Positions 1-9,369 of a DNA stretch of 64,000 nt are shown in pieces. The notes under the pieces were generated by a model. That model did not search any database. It was not told the DNA's origin and saw only the letters and a list, made by a program, of their open reading frames with translations. The translations under genes were made by a program, and so were the position numbers. The stretch comes from Tildeniella nuda ZEHNDER 1965/U140 (lineage in GTDB: Bacteria; Cyanobacteriota; Cyanobacteriia; Leptolyngbyales; Leptolyngbyaceae), in contig JAHHIG010000002.1 in NCBI GenBank assembly GCA_019358895.1, positions 186,001 through 250,000 of the forward strand, given 5' to 3'. Position 1 is the first letter of the stretch. Each line of letters starts with the position of its first letter.

Positions 1-2334
1 GAGCCATTCATTGTCCTGTTTTTCCTGCTCTAGAAAGGTAGGGCAGGCGGCGATCGCCGCATTTGCCAGCGTCTTCTCTTCGCGCAAATTTCGGGTGGTC
101 TGCAAGCGCTTGCCGTCTACTTCAGCAATCACCGTTTCGCCACCTGTCCCCGGACGATAATAGGGTCCCGCCTGAGCAAAGGGACGTGCCAAGACCGCGA
201 CTTTTAAGCCCGCACTGGCAGGCAGCAGATGGATGTGTGGTTTCGGGTCGGCAGGTACTTCTTCAGTGGTCACGCCGCCACCAATATCGGAATGTACCGT
301 CACAATGCTAGAAACGGCATTGATGGCAGATAAAACGCGCTCTTTTGCGGCAGCAGGCACTTCCAGGCGATTTTTTTGCCCTAGAATGTCGGCAATGCGG
401 CGATGCTCTGGCGTGATGTCAATGACTTTGAGCCGGGTGGGGCTTTCCTTCACGGTCAGCGTTTCTTTGTTGTCTTTAATCTCTGGTGAAAATTGCAGCG
501 TGAGGTGCTCGTCTTTACTTTTTTTCACCAGCAGTTCTGGCTCACCTTTCACTACGTCTATGCGCGTGGTGGGCGCATCTTCCCAAAAAACGTAAGGATG
601 ACCGACCAGCAGCGCGATCGCCTTGTCGGTAAAGGTATAGTCCGTTTTGTTGCCCCAGCCATAGGCATAGGTTTTAATTTGAGCGCACACCTTCAGATCT
701 TGAGGCGTAAGGTAGCCCAGCTCACTGGCATCGTTTTTGAGGCGTTTCAAGGTGATCGGGCGACCTTTGCTCCACTCTCCTCTCGCATTGAGCGATTGCT
801 CTCGTGGTTGCAGTACACAGCCAGTCGTCGGGTAGAACGTGACGAACCAGGCAAGGCGTTGGGTGGTTTCAGTTTTAGTTGCGACTGGAGGTTCGTCTTT
901 CCGCAAATGGCTGAGAGCATTCAGGCACAGTTCCCATGCCTCTTGCGGTTGGATCAAGTCTGCCAGCGATCGCAGGTTGACATCAGGCAGTAAGGTGGGC
1001 ACCTGCTTCACATAAGGGCTGCGCGGCTTCAGTTTAGCGATTAGTTCGCCAACGGTTTTTGCCAACCAGAGATAGCCCGACGTGCCAGCATCGTTGTAAA
1101 ACGGTTCTAAAAGCCTCGGCAGATGTTTTTTCGCTTGCTCAATATCAACCCAGTAAAGACAGAGGGAACAGAACAACGTTTCCAGGCTGTTTCCCGCTTT
1201 GTGGGAGGCGATCGGCATGTTGCTGATCCACGCTTTCTTCGCCAGATCTCCCTGCTGAACTTTGATTACATTCTCCAGTGCTGCATAGGTAACGCTCAAC
1301 CAATGCCTCGACTGACGTGCAATGCTGGCATATTCGGCTGCTTCGGCTAAGCGATCGGCAGACCCATCTTTCAACAATGCCAGGATGAAAAACAAACCAC
1401 TCATGGATTGGAAATAGATTTTCCGCTTGCCAGTGCCTTTCTTGAGTGCCTGTAGCGCCATCGTGTATTGGGCGATCGCTGTGGCATCATCGCCTTGTAA
1501 AACGCTGATCTGTCCCTGCAACGCCGCAATCTGAGGTTGATACTCAGGAGCCTGATCAAGAATGTGCTGAGCCTCTTGCAAGCGTCCCCGCAAAAGCAAA
1601 TGTTCGGCTAAAACGACGCATTGCAGAACAGAACTTTGCTTACCCGCTTTAGCGACATCTTCTTCCAACAGAGATAGGGGCGCACTGGCAGGCGTTAGAT
1701 CCAGCATCGAAAAGTTCAAAATGCTAATGAGCGCACTGTTATAAAGATCGGTGGGCAGTGTGCGAAACCAGGTTGCATCGAAGGGATTATTGCAAATTTG
1801 CTGATAGACATCGTCCAGCGACAGCTTGTCTTTTTGGTAGGTGTACTTGTAGTAATCCTCTAATTGCTTGTTGATGAATTGAATATCTTTGCGATAAAGA
1901 CCAATCCGAATCTCACGGATAAGCTGTCGATCGGTGCCAAACGAAATGGGTCCGTCTTTCCAGCGTCTCGGTACCGGAAACCCTTTTTGCACTGCCTGCA
2001 CCAACCGCTCAAACCGATTTGCCTGCACCGCATCACGGGTCGCAATTTCGGTTAATAATGGATGACATTGTGGTCCTGCACCACTTTGTTGCACTAACAC
2101 ATCCAATGCAAGCAGGCGATCGACATAGGGCTTGATGGTTGGGGCAGTCAACATTTTGCTGCCTCGATCGGGTGCTGTAAGGTGATTCCAACAGCTAAGC
2201 AATAACGATCGGCTGATCGGTTCGTAAATGACTGAAAACAACTGCACCATCACCTGTTCCAGCGGCGGCAACTTGCGATAGATCGTCACCAACTGATGAC
2301 GGCTCTGCTCGAGATCAGGAGGAGGGGAAATCAT
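1..2334 (-). CDS. Large SNF2/DEAD-box family helicase, N-terminal part (runs off left edge)
   Basis: The minus-strand frame is open from an ATG at 2334 to base 1 (778 codons, no stop), so the C-terminal part lies outside the window. A GAAGG sits about 7 bases before the ATG. The visible part is mostly helical, with no obvious motif in the first 600 residues. Near the left edge is a stretch with PFAQAGPYYRPGTGGETVIA followed by EVDGKRLQTTR. From memory, this resembles the segment just before the ATPase core in very large bacterial and cyanobacterial SNF2-like DEAD/DEAH helicases of about 1,300-1,400 residues. The ATPase motifs themselves are not in the window, so the helicase call rests on family resemblance. 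Long forward frames inside this gene are shadows. Confidence 0.72.
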   Translation of the reverse strand, partial: MISPPPDLEQSRHQLVTIYRKLPPLEQVMVQLFSVIYEPISRSLLLSCWNHLTAPDRGSKMLTAPTIKPYVDRLLALDVLVQQSGAGPQCHPLLTEIATRDAVQANRFERLVQAVQKGFPVPRRWKDGPISFGTDRQLIREIRIGLYRKDIQFINKQLEDYYKYTYQKDKLSLDDVYQQICNNPFDATWFRTLPTDLYNSALISILNFSMLDLTPASAPLSLLEEDVAKAGKQSSVLQCVVLAEHLLLRGRLQEAQHILDQAPEYQPQIAALQGQISVLQGDDATAIAQYTMALQALKKGTGKRKIYFQSMSGLFFILALLKDGSADRLAEAAEYASIARQSRHWLSVTYAALENVIKVQQGDLAKKAWISNMPIASHKAGNSLETLFCSLCLYWVDIEQAKKHLPRLLEPFYNDAGTSGYLWLAKTVGELIAKLKPRSPYVKQVPTLLPDVNLRSLADLIQPQEAWELCLNALSHLRKDEPPVATKTETTQRLAWFVTFYPTTGCVLQPREQSLNARGEWSKGRPITLKRLKNDASELGYLTPQDLKVCAQIKTYAYGWGNKTDYTFTDKAIALLVGHPYVFWEDAPTTRIDVVKGEPELLVKKSKDEHLTLQFSPEIKDNKETLTVKESPTRLKVIDITPEHRRIADILGQKNRLEVPAAAKERVLSAINAVSSIVTVHSDIGGGVTTEEVPADPKPHIHLLPASAGLKVAVLARPFAQAGPYYRPGTGGETVIAEVDGKRLQTTRNLREEKTLANAAIAACPTFLEQEKQDNEWL

Positions 2335-2792
2335 AATGCACCTTCAGAACGAGCGATCGCTACCATCAAAGTGAGAATAAATCAATATACGACCAAAGTG
2401 AGGCGTTAGCCAGTGTTCTGATGGTAATAAATTCTCTAATGATTGCGCTACGTTGGCTACGCAGTTTGGTCATGTCGATCGAGACAGCATACTCAAGCTT
2501 GCAATCCATTTCTCCTGACGGGGCGATCGCCTCCTGACAAACCATTTGCCACTACCGTTACCGATAAGACATAGCGGGGAACTTTAGGAGAAGACGTGCC
2601 TGCTTTCTCTCCCCAAAATCACTGCTATGGCAGCCTCTTAACCCAATCTTCTAGAACTTGCTAAACAAGGTGATGTACGCGCGATCGCGTCTAGATGAAT
2701 TAGTAGGTCGCCAACTTGAATGAAGCTCATAGAACCTCTTTTGCTACATTGGATTGGGCGATCATAGCTCTTCAACTCTCAGTGTTAAGCGC
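2335..2792. other. Intergenic gap, 458 bp
   Basis: No convincing gene. It holds the promoter side of the helicase gene (GAAGG before its ATG at 2334) and several HIP1 octamers (GCGATCGC). A short direct repeat GCTACG-TTG-GCTACG lies near 2447. I see no strong hairpin terminator. Confidence 0.4.
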
Positions 2793-3086
2793 TTACACAA
2801 GCACTGCAAGCCCGTTCTCAACATCAATGACTCCCTTAATGGGAGCTTGAACAGGAGTAGAACCATCAGTAACGGTAATTTCCCACTCAACAAGTAGAGA
2901 AGCGGTTTGATCAGTGCTCCCCACCGCTAAGTACCAGTAGTTTTCAGCCAAAAAACTTGAGGACTGCTGCAACTCATAAGCGACCCGTGCAGAAACCTGA
3001 AACTCGCTAACATCATCCAATCCGTTAATCACATCAATGGATGTCTTATAGGCTTTAAGCTGTCCATCCACTTCTTTTAGCTGCAT
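2793..3086 (-). CDS. Hypothetical protein, 97 aa
   Basis: I do not recognise the family. It is a small acidic protein without signal peptide or membrane segment. Its C-terminal half alternates hydrophobic and polar residues (LLVEWEITVTDGS) and looks beta-rich. Two ATGs are possible. The upstream GAGG is only 1 base from the first (3092) but 7 bases from the second (3086), so I chose the second. It lies upstream of nothing obvious and downstream of another small gene on the same strand (3183-3470) with a gap of about 95 bases, so the two could be co-transcribed. Confidence 0.6.
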   Translation of the reverse strand: MQLKEVDGQLKAYKTSIDVINGLDDVSEFQVSARVAYELQQSSSFLAENYWYLAVGSTDQTASLLVEWEITVTDGSTPVQAPIKGVIDVENGLAVLV

Positions 3087-3182
3087 CGTCATACCTCAAG
3101 TCAAGGGTGTATTGCTGATCAACCTAGCAAGGTCACTGCCAGCGCTGATCGCTCCCGTAAAGTCCTATATGGGGAGTCACAG

Positions 3183-3470
3183 TTAAGCTTTATCTTGTTC
3201 TTTCAATTGAGCCGCTTCAGCTAACAGTTGTTCTGCTTCTGCCTCTAGCTGGGCAGCACGATTGGCGTTGCTACCGTCTGGGATGCCCGTAATTTCTACC
3301 GTTTTCGCTAACGCTTCAGGACAGTGATCAGCCTCGTCGATGGAGTCATGCTGATGCTCGCAAAGCGGATGCATCCCACCTTCATCCGATGAATTAGCGA
3401 CCCTTCGATATTTGTCAATACCGTGACCATGTTCATCCGTAATCTCTAGAACCTGCACATTCCAAACCAT
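3183..3470 (-). CDS. Hypothetical protein, 95 aa, His/Cys-containing with coiled-coil tail
   Basis: Not recognised by name. The middle has clustered His and Cys residues (HPLCEHQHD, then DHCPEA) that could bind a metal. The last 30 residues are Ala/Glu/Leu-rich (LEAEAEQLLAEAAQLKEQ) and predict a short coiled coil. GAGAG lies about 7 bases before the ATG. Small cytoplasmic proteins with a similar layout occur in cyanobacteria, but I cannot give a function. It is probably in the same transcript as the 97-aa gene downstream. Confidence 0.6.
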   Translation of the reverse strand: MVWNVQVLEITDEHGHGIDKYRRVANSSDEGGMHPLCEHQHDSIDEADHCPEALAKTVEITGIPDGSNANRAAQLEAEAEQLLAEAAQLKEQDKA

Positions 3471-3836
3471 GTTAAGTCTCTCGCTTTGTATCCTTCACAA
3501 TCATCCCATTTGACCTATCATTCTACGCGATCGCATTCGCTGCCGTAATCACTCAGGGGTTGAATAGCGCCTAGAGCAGCACTTTGGCAACGGGCACGGC
3601 GGCGAGTAGCATGACCTTTATACGATCGCGGCTTGTTAGAAATCAGGAAACCGTTAGCGCCGCATGAAACGCCTAAAAAGCTTTTGGGTAAACAATGGGT
3701 GAGACCAGCCTGGTACGCCAGTTCCGTCAGTGGGTGAGAACGCAGTTATCCTAAGCGTCTGCCGCTCATCTACTCGCACATTCCTTTACAATTATAAATC
3801 TAAAGCGTGTAAAGCAATCTAAGCGAGAAGGACAGA
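3471..3836. other. Intergenic gap, 366 bp, upstream of zds
   Basis: Divergent promoter region between the small minus-strand gene and zds. A GAAGGA ribosome binding site ends about 5 bases before the zds ATG. I see no small gene or clear operator. Confidence 0.4.
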
Positions 3837-5306
3837 ATGCGAGTTGCGATCGTAGGTGCGGGACTGGCGGGTTTGGCAGCAGCCGTTGAGTTAGCCGATG
3901 CCGGACATGAGGTGGAAATCTTTGAGTCCCGTCCGTTTGTGGGTGGCAAAGTAGGCAGTTGGGTTGATGCAGATGGCAACCATCTGGAAATGGGTCTGCA
4001 TGTATTTTTCGGTTGCTACTACAACCTGTTTGACCTGATGAAAAAGGTCGGAGCGTTTGAAAGTCTGTTACTGAAAGAGCATACCCATACCTTCATCAAT
4101 CGCGGCGGGCAAGTGGGAATGCTGGACTTTCGCTTTCTTACAGGCGCACCGTTTAATGGGTTGAAGGCGTTTTTCACTACATCTCAGCTTTCGGTGCAGG
4201 ATAAAGTGCAGAACGCGATCGCCCTTGGCACCAGTCCCATTGTGCGCGGCTTGGTCGATTTTGATGGCGCGATGAAAAGCATTCGCAACCTGGATGGCAT
4301 CAGCTTTGCCGATTGGTTTCGCAAGCAGGGTGGCTCAAACGGTAGCCTGAAGCGCATGTGGAACCCGATCGCCTATGCTCTGGGTTTTATCGACACCGAA
4401 AATATTTCCGCCCGCTGTATGCTTACTATTTTTCAGTTCTTCGCCGCCAGAACGGAAGCGTCAGTGCTACGAATGCTCGAAGGATCGCCTCATGAATATC
4501 TGCACAAGCCGATCGTGGACTACCTGGAAGCACGCGGTACTAAAATCCATACCCGTCGTCGCATCCGTCAAGTGCTGTTTGACAAGAAGGATGACCAAAC
4601 TCATATCACAGGCTTAGTTGTCGCTAAAGACGATACCGAAGAAACCATCACCGCTGATGCCTACCTCGCTGCCTGCGATATTCCTGGTATTCAACGTCTA
4701 CTGCCTGCCGAATGGCGTACTTGGGAAGAATTTGACAAGATCTATAAGCTGGATGCCGTTCCCGTTGCCACTGTACAGTTGCGCTTTGACGGTTGGGTGA
4801 CAGAGCTACAGAACGCAGACGCACGTCAGCAGTTAGATCACGCGACTGGCATCGATAATCTGCTTTACACACCTGATGCGGACTTCTCGTGTTTTGCAGA
4901 TATGGCGCTGACCAGCCCCAGCAACTACTACCGTGAGGGCGAAGGGTCTTTAATGCAACTGGTGCTCACTCCCGGCGATCCGTTTATTAAGCAGAGCAAT
5001 GAGGCGATCGCCCAACATGTCCTCAAGCAAGTCCACGATCTCTTCCCCTCCTCCCGCGACCTCAAGATGACGTGGTACAGTGTCGTCAAACTCGCCCAGT
5101 CCCTCTACCGCGAATCCCCCGGCATGGATCTTTATCGTCCCTCACAGAAAACGCCCATTACCAACTTCTTCCTCGCAGGCAGCTACACCCAGCAAGACTA
5201 TATTGATAGCATGGAAGGAGCCACCATCTCCGGCAGGCAAGCTGCTCAAGCGATTCTAGAGCCGACGGGGTACAAGGTTAAAGGTGTGGGGTTGTTCAAT
5301 TACTAG
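3837..5306 (+). CDS. zds: 9,9'-di-cis-zeta-carotene desaturase
   Basis: A 489-residue FAD-dependent carotenoid desaturase of the plant/cyanobacterial CrtQ type. It desaturates zeta-carotene to lycopene via neurosporene, after phytoene desaturase, at the thylakoid or plasma membrane. The N-terminus has the dinucleotide-binding motif [13 protein letters not shown] (residues 7-19) with an acidic end of the second strand (EIFESRP). The C-terminal FAD motif [16 protein letters not shown] is present. Length matches the family. GAAGGA lies just before the ATG. In other cyanobacteria I recall zds being followed by a SRPBCC gene, as here at 5885, with one small membrane protein between. Intact. Confidence 0.96.
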   Translation: MRVAIVGAGLAGLAAAVELADAGHEVEIFESRPFVGGKVGSWVDADGNHLEMGLHVFFGCYYNLFDLMKKVGAFESLLLKEHTHTFINRGGQVGMLDFRFLTGAPFNGLKAFFTTSQLSVQDKVQNAIALGTSPIVRGLVDFDGAMKSIRNLDGISFADWFRKQGGSNGSLKRMWNPIAYALGFIDTENISARCMLTIFQFFAARTEASVLRMLEGSPHEYLHKPIVDYLEARGTKIHTRRRIRQVLFDKKDDQTHITGLVVAKDDTEETITADAYLAACDIPGIQRLLPAEWRTWEEFDKIYKLDAVPVATVQLRFDGWVTELQNADARQQLDHATGIDNLLYTPDADFSCFADMALTSPSNYYREGEGSLMQLVLTPGDPFIKQSNEAIAQHVLKQVHDLFPSSRDLKMTWYSVVKLAQSLYRESPGMDLYRPSQKTPITNFFLAGSYTQQDYIDSMEGATISGRQAAQAILEPTGYKVKGVGLFNY

Positions 5307-5400
5307 TTGATGCTTGTTAATAAGCTAGTCCACAAATTTCTGAACCAAGTCTAGAGCTAGAGTACTCTTCGTTTGTTTTGTAGTGAGTTAGAACCTAACG

Positions 5401-5781
5401 ATGCAAGAGGCTATGAACGATGCAGACTTTACGCACCTCGTTTGGACGGGTCTAGCTGTACTTGCGTTTTATGGGTTAGGGCTAGGGCTAATTGTTGCAA
5501 TCATCGCGTCTTTTGTCACCATTCACTTTATACGTCACAAAAGCTATGCAAAAAACTACCTGATTTTTTCTCTATCAATGGGTGGTGCAGTCACCGGATT
5601 ACTACTAACGTTGCCGTTTGAGATTGCACTGCTTCATTGCGCCAATATTTCTCATATGTGCGGTTCTTCTTGGGATAGAGTATTGAGACTTTCGTCTCAA
5701 GCAATCATCGTTGCACCGCCTTTAGGAGCGATCGTAGGGGTCGTCGTAGGATACTGGAAAGTATTTACGAAACATCGATAA
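5401..5781 (+). CDS. Small hypothetical membrane protein, 126 aa
   Basis: Three predicted membrane segments: residues about 13-38 (LVWTGLAVLAFYGLGLGLIV), 50-72 (a Gly/Leu-rich stretch) and 98-118 (APPLGAIVGVVVGYW). No domain recognised. An alternative ATG lies 12 bases downstream. It sits between zds and the SRPBCC gene, 95 bases after zds, on the same strand. It has typical codon use for the region and a CGATCG site, so I take it as real. Function unknown. Confidence 0.6.
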   Translation: MQEAMNDADFTHLVWTGLAVLAFYGLGLGLIVAIIASFVTIHFIRHKSYAKNYLIFSLSMGGAVTGLLLTLPFEIALLHCANISHMCGSSWDRVLRLSSQAIIVAPPLGAIVGVVVGYWKVFTKHR

Positions 5782-5837
5782 ACCGCTCAACGCTTCCTTT
5801 AAAGTCAGTATTGCTCCATCTTCTTCCATTTATTTCT

Positions 5838-5884
5838 TACTCCCCACTCCCTACTCCCCACTCCCTACTCCCCCTTCTTCCCCC
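5838..5884. repeat. Pyrimidine-rich short tandem repeat (CCCCACTCCCTACT type)
   Basis: Repeated 7-bp CCCTACT/CCCCACT words lie immediately before the SRPBCC ATG at 5885, leaving no Shine-Dalgarno sequence. Similar tracts occur at about 18936-18982. This matches the short tandemly repeated repetitive (STRR) heptamers known in cyanobacteria. Confidence 0.75.
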
Positions 5885-6334
5885 ATGTCCAACTGGCTCG
5901 AACATAGTGTCCAAGTAGAAGTTGATGCCCCGATCGATCTGGTCTGGAGCCTTTGGTCTGATCTAGAGCAAATGCCCCGCTGGATGAAGTGGATTGATTC
6001 TGTGACGGTTTTGGAAGACAAGCCCGAACTGTCGCGCTGGAAGTTGGCAACTGGGGGTTTTGAGTTTACGTGGCTCTCACGGATTCTCAAGATCGTAGAA
6101 CATCAAATTATTCAATGGGAATCGGTAGATGGGTTGCCCAATCGGGGTGCCATTCGCTTTTACGATCGGGGTGAAAAAGGCAGCATCGTCAAAATGTCGG
6201 TAGGCTATGCGATTCCTGGCTTCCTCGGTCAACTCCTCGACAACCTCTTCATTGGGCGCGTGGTGGAGTCAACCCTACATGCAGATTTAGAGCGCTTTCG
6301 GCAATATGCACTCAAGGCGAAAGCGAACCAATGA
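5885..6334 (+). CDS. SRPBCC family protein (polyketide cyclase/START-like fold)
   Basis: 149 residues. The opening HSVQVEVDAPIDLVWSLWSD and the following PRWMKWIDSVTVLE are the classic start of the SRPBCC/cyclase-dehydrase fold, a helix-grip domain that binds a hydrophobic ligand. No catalytic residue can be assigned. Its position just after zds suggests a role around carotenoids or membrane lipids, but that is inference from neighbourhood. The start codon follows a pyrimidine-rich repeat with no visible ribosome binding site, so it may depend on translation from upstream or on leaderless initiation. Confidence 0.85.
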   Translation: MSNWLEHSVQVEVDAPIDLVWSLWSDLEQMPRWMKWIDSVTVLEDKPELSRWKLATGGFEFTWLSRILKIVEHQIIQWESVDGLPNRGAIRFYDRGEKGSIVKMSVGYAIPGFLGQLLDNLFIGRVVESTLHADLERFRQYALKAKANQ

Positions 6335-6370
6335 ATACATATGTGGTAAGTGTCTAAATAACAGTTATCA

Positions 6371-7267
6371 ATGAAAAGAATCCCATTAATACATCCTATC
6401 TATCTTGACATACCGATGTTGGTATCGTTTGCGGCAGCAATACAAGGTGGTCTTGCCTTAGAAGCAGAAGTAACTGCTGAGAAAAAAGAAGGCGGCTCAA
6501 CATCAGTAAACGCCTCTGGAAAATTTGGACTCAGCAGATTATTTCATACACTTGTCGATACGAGCGCTTCAGTCGAAGCTGCTGGCAGTCGTTCTAGTGA
6601 ATCACACGAGATTCGTAAAGAGTCTAAAGCTTATACAGAAGCATCGATAGCAATCATTCTTTATCATCAACTTCAACAGAATGGTGGTTATATTGTGAAG
6701 CCACAAAGTATCAAAGATCTCCATATGTATTCTCCTGGTATGCTTGTAGAAGTAGCTGGAACAGTTGAGAAAAATGCTGTTGATGCAGTTATTGATTACC
6801 TTGATGCCGTAGATATCCTTAGTAAGGTAGCAACGCCTGAACCGCAGGTTCAATCAAAGGGCAAAGGCGTAAGCCAAGATAAAACTCCCCAATCGGAAAT
6901 TGCAAGGATGCGTGAAGCTCTTGATAAAGACCGAAAGCGAACTCCACTTTCCAACGTTGTAGTCCGATGTTCTGAGCCAGCAAATTTGAATGTTGTAGTC
7001 ACGCTACGCACAGAAAACTTGCGCGATTTAACGCTGAGTGAACTTCACCGAAATAGTGTTCGTATCGTTGGAAAAATTACTCGTGTAATTGGTAAAGATG
7101 AGGCAATGAGTTCATTCGAGAACTATGGCATGTCGTTATTACCTCCGCAGATGCTTAACGAGGTGTTCTTGCAAATTACTAACACTGAAGGTCTTGTGGC
7201 TGAATTTACCGATGTTCAGGTTAAAGGTCCAGCCTTTCAAATCCTTCCATTGATGATCTTTGTGTAG
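6371..7267 (+). CDS. DUF6414-like hypothetical protein, 298 aa
   Basis: The start IPLIHPIYLDIPMLVSFAAAIQGG resembles DUF6414 proteins, which open with a 'YLD...L...A.I.GG' pattern. The assignment is from memory and tentative. The middle is a helical region, followed by a Lys/Gln-rich linker near residues 155-180 and a beta-rich C-terminal part. It shows AT-rich codon choice and, unlike almost every neighbour, no GCGATCGC site in about 900 bases, which suggests recent acquisition. It starts 37 bases after the SRPBCC stop on the same strand. Function unknown. Confidence 0.7.
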   Translation: MKRIPLIHPIYLDIPMLVSFAAAIQGGLALEAEVTAEKKEGGSTSVNASGKFGLSRLFHTLVDTSASVEAAGSRSSESHEIRKESKAYTEASIAIILYHQLQQNGGYIVKPQSIKDLHMYSPGMLVEVAGTVEKNAVDAVIDYLDAVDILSKVATPEPQVQSKGKGVSQDKTPQSEIARMREALDKDRKRTPLSNVVVRCSEPANLNVVVTLRTENLRDLTLSELHRNSVRIVGKITRVIGKDEAMSSFENYGMSLLPPQMLNEVFLQITNTEGLVAEFTDVQVKGPAFQILPLMIFV

Positions 7268-7573
7268 TTAGGATGGTATGTCACAACTTTAGTGCAGCGG
7301 ACAGCCTAGGGATCTTGGTGCGGATGCAAGGGTTGATAGCATCTGCTGACTAGGAACATTATGCTATGAGTACATTCGCCGTCGACGAGGCTCTATGCGA
7401 TCGACCGTGAGAGCTCGTCTTGGCATTGCAGACGGTTCTACTCATGCAATCAGAGCGACGCTGTGGGCACTAATTCTACCAACACCAAACTAAACCTTAA
7501 CAAAACCTTCGTGGCTGATTAATAACTGCTTGGTAGTGTTCTTTTCATTACCTGTATAAATCTCCCTACAGTC
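7268..7573. other. Intergenic gap, 306 bp, upstream of phoD
   Basis: No gene supported. Promoter region for phoD. I could not pick out a convincing Pho box (an array of 8-bp direct repeats). Confidence 0.35.
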
Positions 7574-9160
7574 ATGAATTGGTACAACTCCTCGCATTTG
7601 CTCTCGGCAGGGTTCAAACGACGCGATGTTCTCCGTGGTGCTGGTGTTTTGACGGGTTTGGCGATCGCCAGCCAGTTGCCGCGCCGTGTCATTGCTCAAC
7701 CCGCGTTTTCAGGCTATCCCTTCTCGCTGGGGGTTGCCTCTGGTGATCCACTACCTAACGGTGTCGTACTGTGGACTCGGCTGGCTCCTGATCCGCTGAA
7801 TGGCGGCGGAATGCCGGGATACAACGTGCCCGTGCAATGGCAAATTGCGGCTGATGAAAACATGAAACGAATTGTCAAGTCTGGTACTGAGTTTGCTTTG
7901 CCAGAATTCGCACATTCAGTGCATGTAGACGTGCGTGGACTGCAACCAGGACGGCACTATTGGTATCAGTTTAAGGCAGGTAATGAAGTCAGCCCGATCG
8001 GTCGCACTCGTACCGCACCCGCCCGTAATCAACCACTCGATCGCCTCCGCTTTGCGCTGGTCAACTGTCAGGACTGGCAAAACGGCTATTACACCGCTTA
8101 CAAGCACGTCGCCGAAGAAGATCTCGATCTGGTCGTGCATGTAGGCGACTACATTTATGAATATGGACCGGAGCCTGGTGGTCCTCGTCAGCACAACAGC
8201 TCTGAGATTGTGAGCCTTGAAGATTACCGTAACCGCCACGCGCTGTACAAGACCGATGCCAATCTTCAAGCGGCTCATGCAGCGTTCCCCTGGGTGGTGA
8301 CGTGGGATGACCATGAAACAGAAAATAATTACGCCAGCGGTATTTCAGAAGTTGATGCTGAACCTGATCAAGATCCAACTGTGTTCTTGCTGCGACGTGC
8401 GGCGGCGTATCAGGCATACTACGAACACATGCCGTTGCGCGAATCGTCTTTACCAAAGGGGGCTGATTTAAGGCTCTATCGGCGATTTACGTATGGCGAT
8501 CTGGCTCAGTTCAATGTGTTGGACACGCGCCAGTACCGATCGGATCAACCCTGTGATGACGGTCTCAAGCCTCTTTGCGATGCAGCCGTTGACCCCAGCG
8601 CTACACTGACAGGCAAGGCACAAGAGCGCTGGTTGTTTCAAGGTTTGCAACGATCGCCCGCCCGCTGGAATATCCTTGCCCAACAAGTTATGTTCTCGCA
8701 ATTTGATTTCGATGCGCGTCCAGAGGTGCAGGTCTTCAATGTGGATCAATGGGATGGCTATGTCGCAGCCCGCGATCGTATCCTGACGTTTCTCGAACAG
8801 CAGAAGGTTTCCAACCCGATCGTGCTGGCAGGTGATATTCATTCCAGTTGGGTACACGACATCAAGCGCGATTTCAACAAGCCAGAGTCGCCAACGCTGG
8901 GCACTGAGTTTGTGGCAACCTCCATCACCTCAGACTTTCCCGCACAGTTTATTGCCCCAGTCACCCTGGCACTTTCCAATAACCCGCATACCAAGTTCTT
9001 CAACGGTGCGCTGCGGGGCTATGTGCGCTGTGATCTAAATCGCAAACGCTGGCAAAGTGACTACCGCGTCGTCTCGACCATTACTGAACCCGAAGCGACG
9101 ATTAGCACGCTTGCTTCGTTTGTCGTAGAGGATGGTAAACCGGGCGCTCAACCCGCTTAA
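7574..9160 (+). CDS. phoD: Alkaline phosphatase D (PhoD family), Tat-exported
   Basis: 528 residues. A twin-arginine signal is clear: RRDVLRG at residues 16-22 followed by a hydrophobic stretch and a cleavage site after VIAQPA. Mature-protein features of PhoD follow: the N-terminal domain (SLGVASGDPLPNGVVLWTRL), metal-ligand motifs NCQDW, HVGDYIYEYG, TWDDHETENN and LAGDIHSSW. The enzyme hydrolyses phosphomono- and diesters outside the cytoplasm using Ca/Fe centres and serves phosphate acquisition. Length is typical. It stands alone, with a possible terminator hairpin just after the stop. Intact. Confidence 0.93.
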   Translation: MNWYNSSHLLSAGFKRRDVLRGAGVLTGLAIASQLPRRVIAQPAFSGYPFSLGVASGDPLPNGVVLWTRLAPDPLNGGGMPGYNVPVQWQIAADENMKRIVKSGTEFALPEFAHSVHVDVRGLQPGRHYWYQFKAGNEVSPIGRTRTAPARNQPLDRLRFALVNCQDWQNGYYTAYKHVAEEDLDLVVHVGDYIYEYGPEPGGPRQHNSSEIVSLEDYRNRHALYKTDANLQAAHAAFPWVVTWDDHETENNYASGISEVDAEPDQDPTVFLLRRAAAYQAYYEHMPLRESSLPKGADLRLYRRFTYGDLAQFNVLDTRQYRSDQPCDDGLKPLCDAAVDPSATLTGKAQERWLFQGLQRSPARWNILAQQVMFSQFDFDARPEVQVFNVDQWDGYVAARDRILTFLEQQKVSNPIVLAGDIHSSWVHDIKRDFNKPESPTLGTEFVATSITSDFPAQFIAPVTLALSNNPHTKFFNGALRGYVRCDLNRKRWQSDYRVVSTITEPEATISTLASFVVEDGKPGAQPA

Positions 9161-9177
9161 CACGGCGAGAACGTCAT

Positions 9178-9220
9178 GGAGCAAGGTGAAAGCAGTAACG
9201 TCTAGCCCTCATCTTGCTCC
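9178..9220 (+). terminator. Possible hairpin terminator after phoD
   Basis: GGAGCAAG at 9178-9185 pairs with CTTGCTCC at 9213-9220, and the stem can extend inward by 4 more bases with one mismatch. The following bases are only moderately T-rich, so the terminator call is weak. Confidence 0.35.
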
Positions 9221-9369
9221 CTTGGCTTTGTCAACTTTGGTATCAGTGATTTGAATGCCCGCGATCGCCTTGAGGTTTGTATGAGCAGGTAGAATCCATC
9301 CTTGAAGCAGTCTGAAGTATCGGTTGCCTGCTTAGCCGCAAAGACCATAACCGTCGCTTCGTTCAGTTT

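Noticed and set aside
63-1350. Several forward frames of 75-166 codons
   Set aside because: They lie inside the continuous minus-strand helicase frame and have no recognisable protein features.
7268-7573. Pho box upstream of phoD
   Set aside because: I could not find three 8-bp direct repeats at 3-bp spacing; a weight-matrix scan would be needed.
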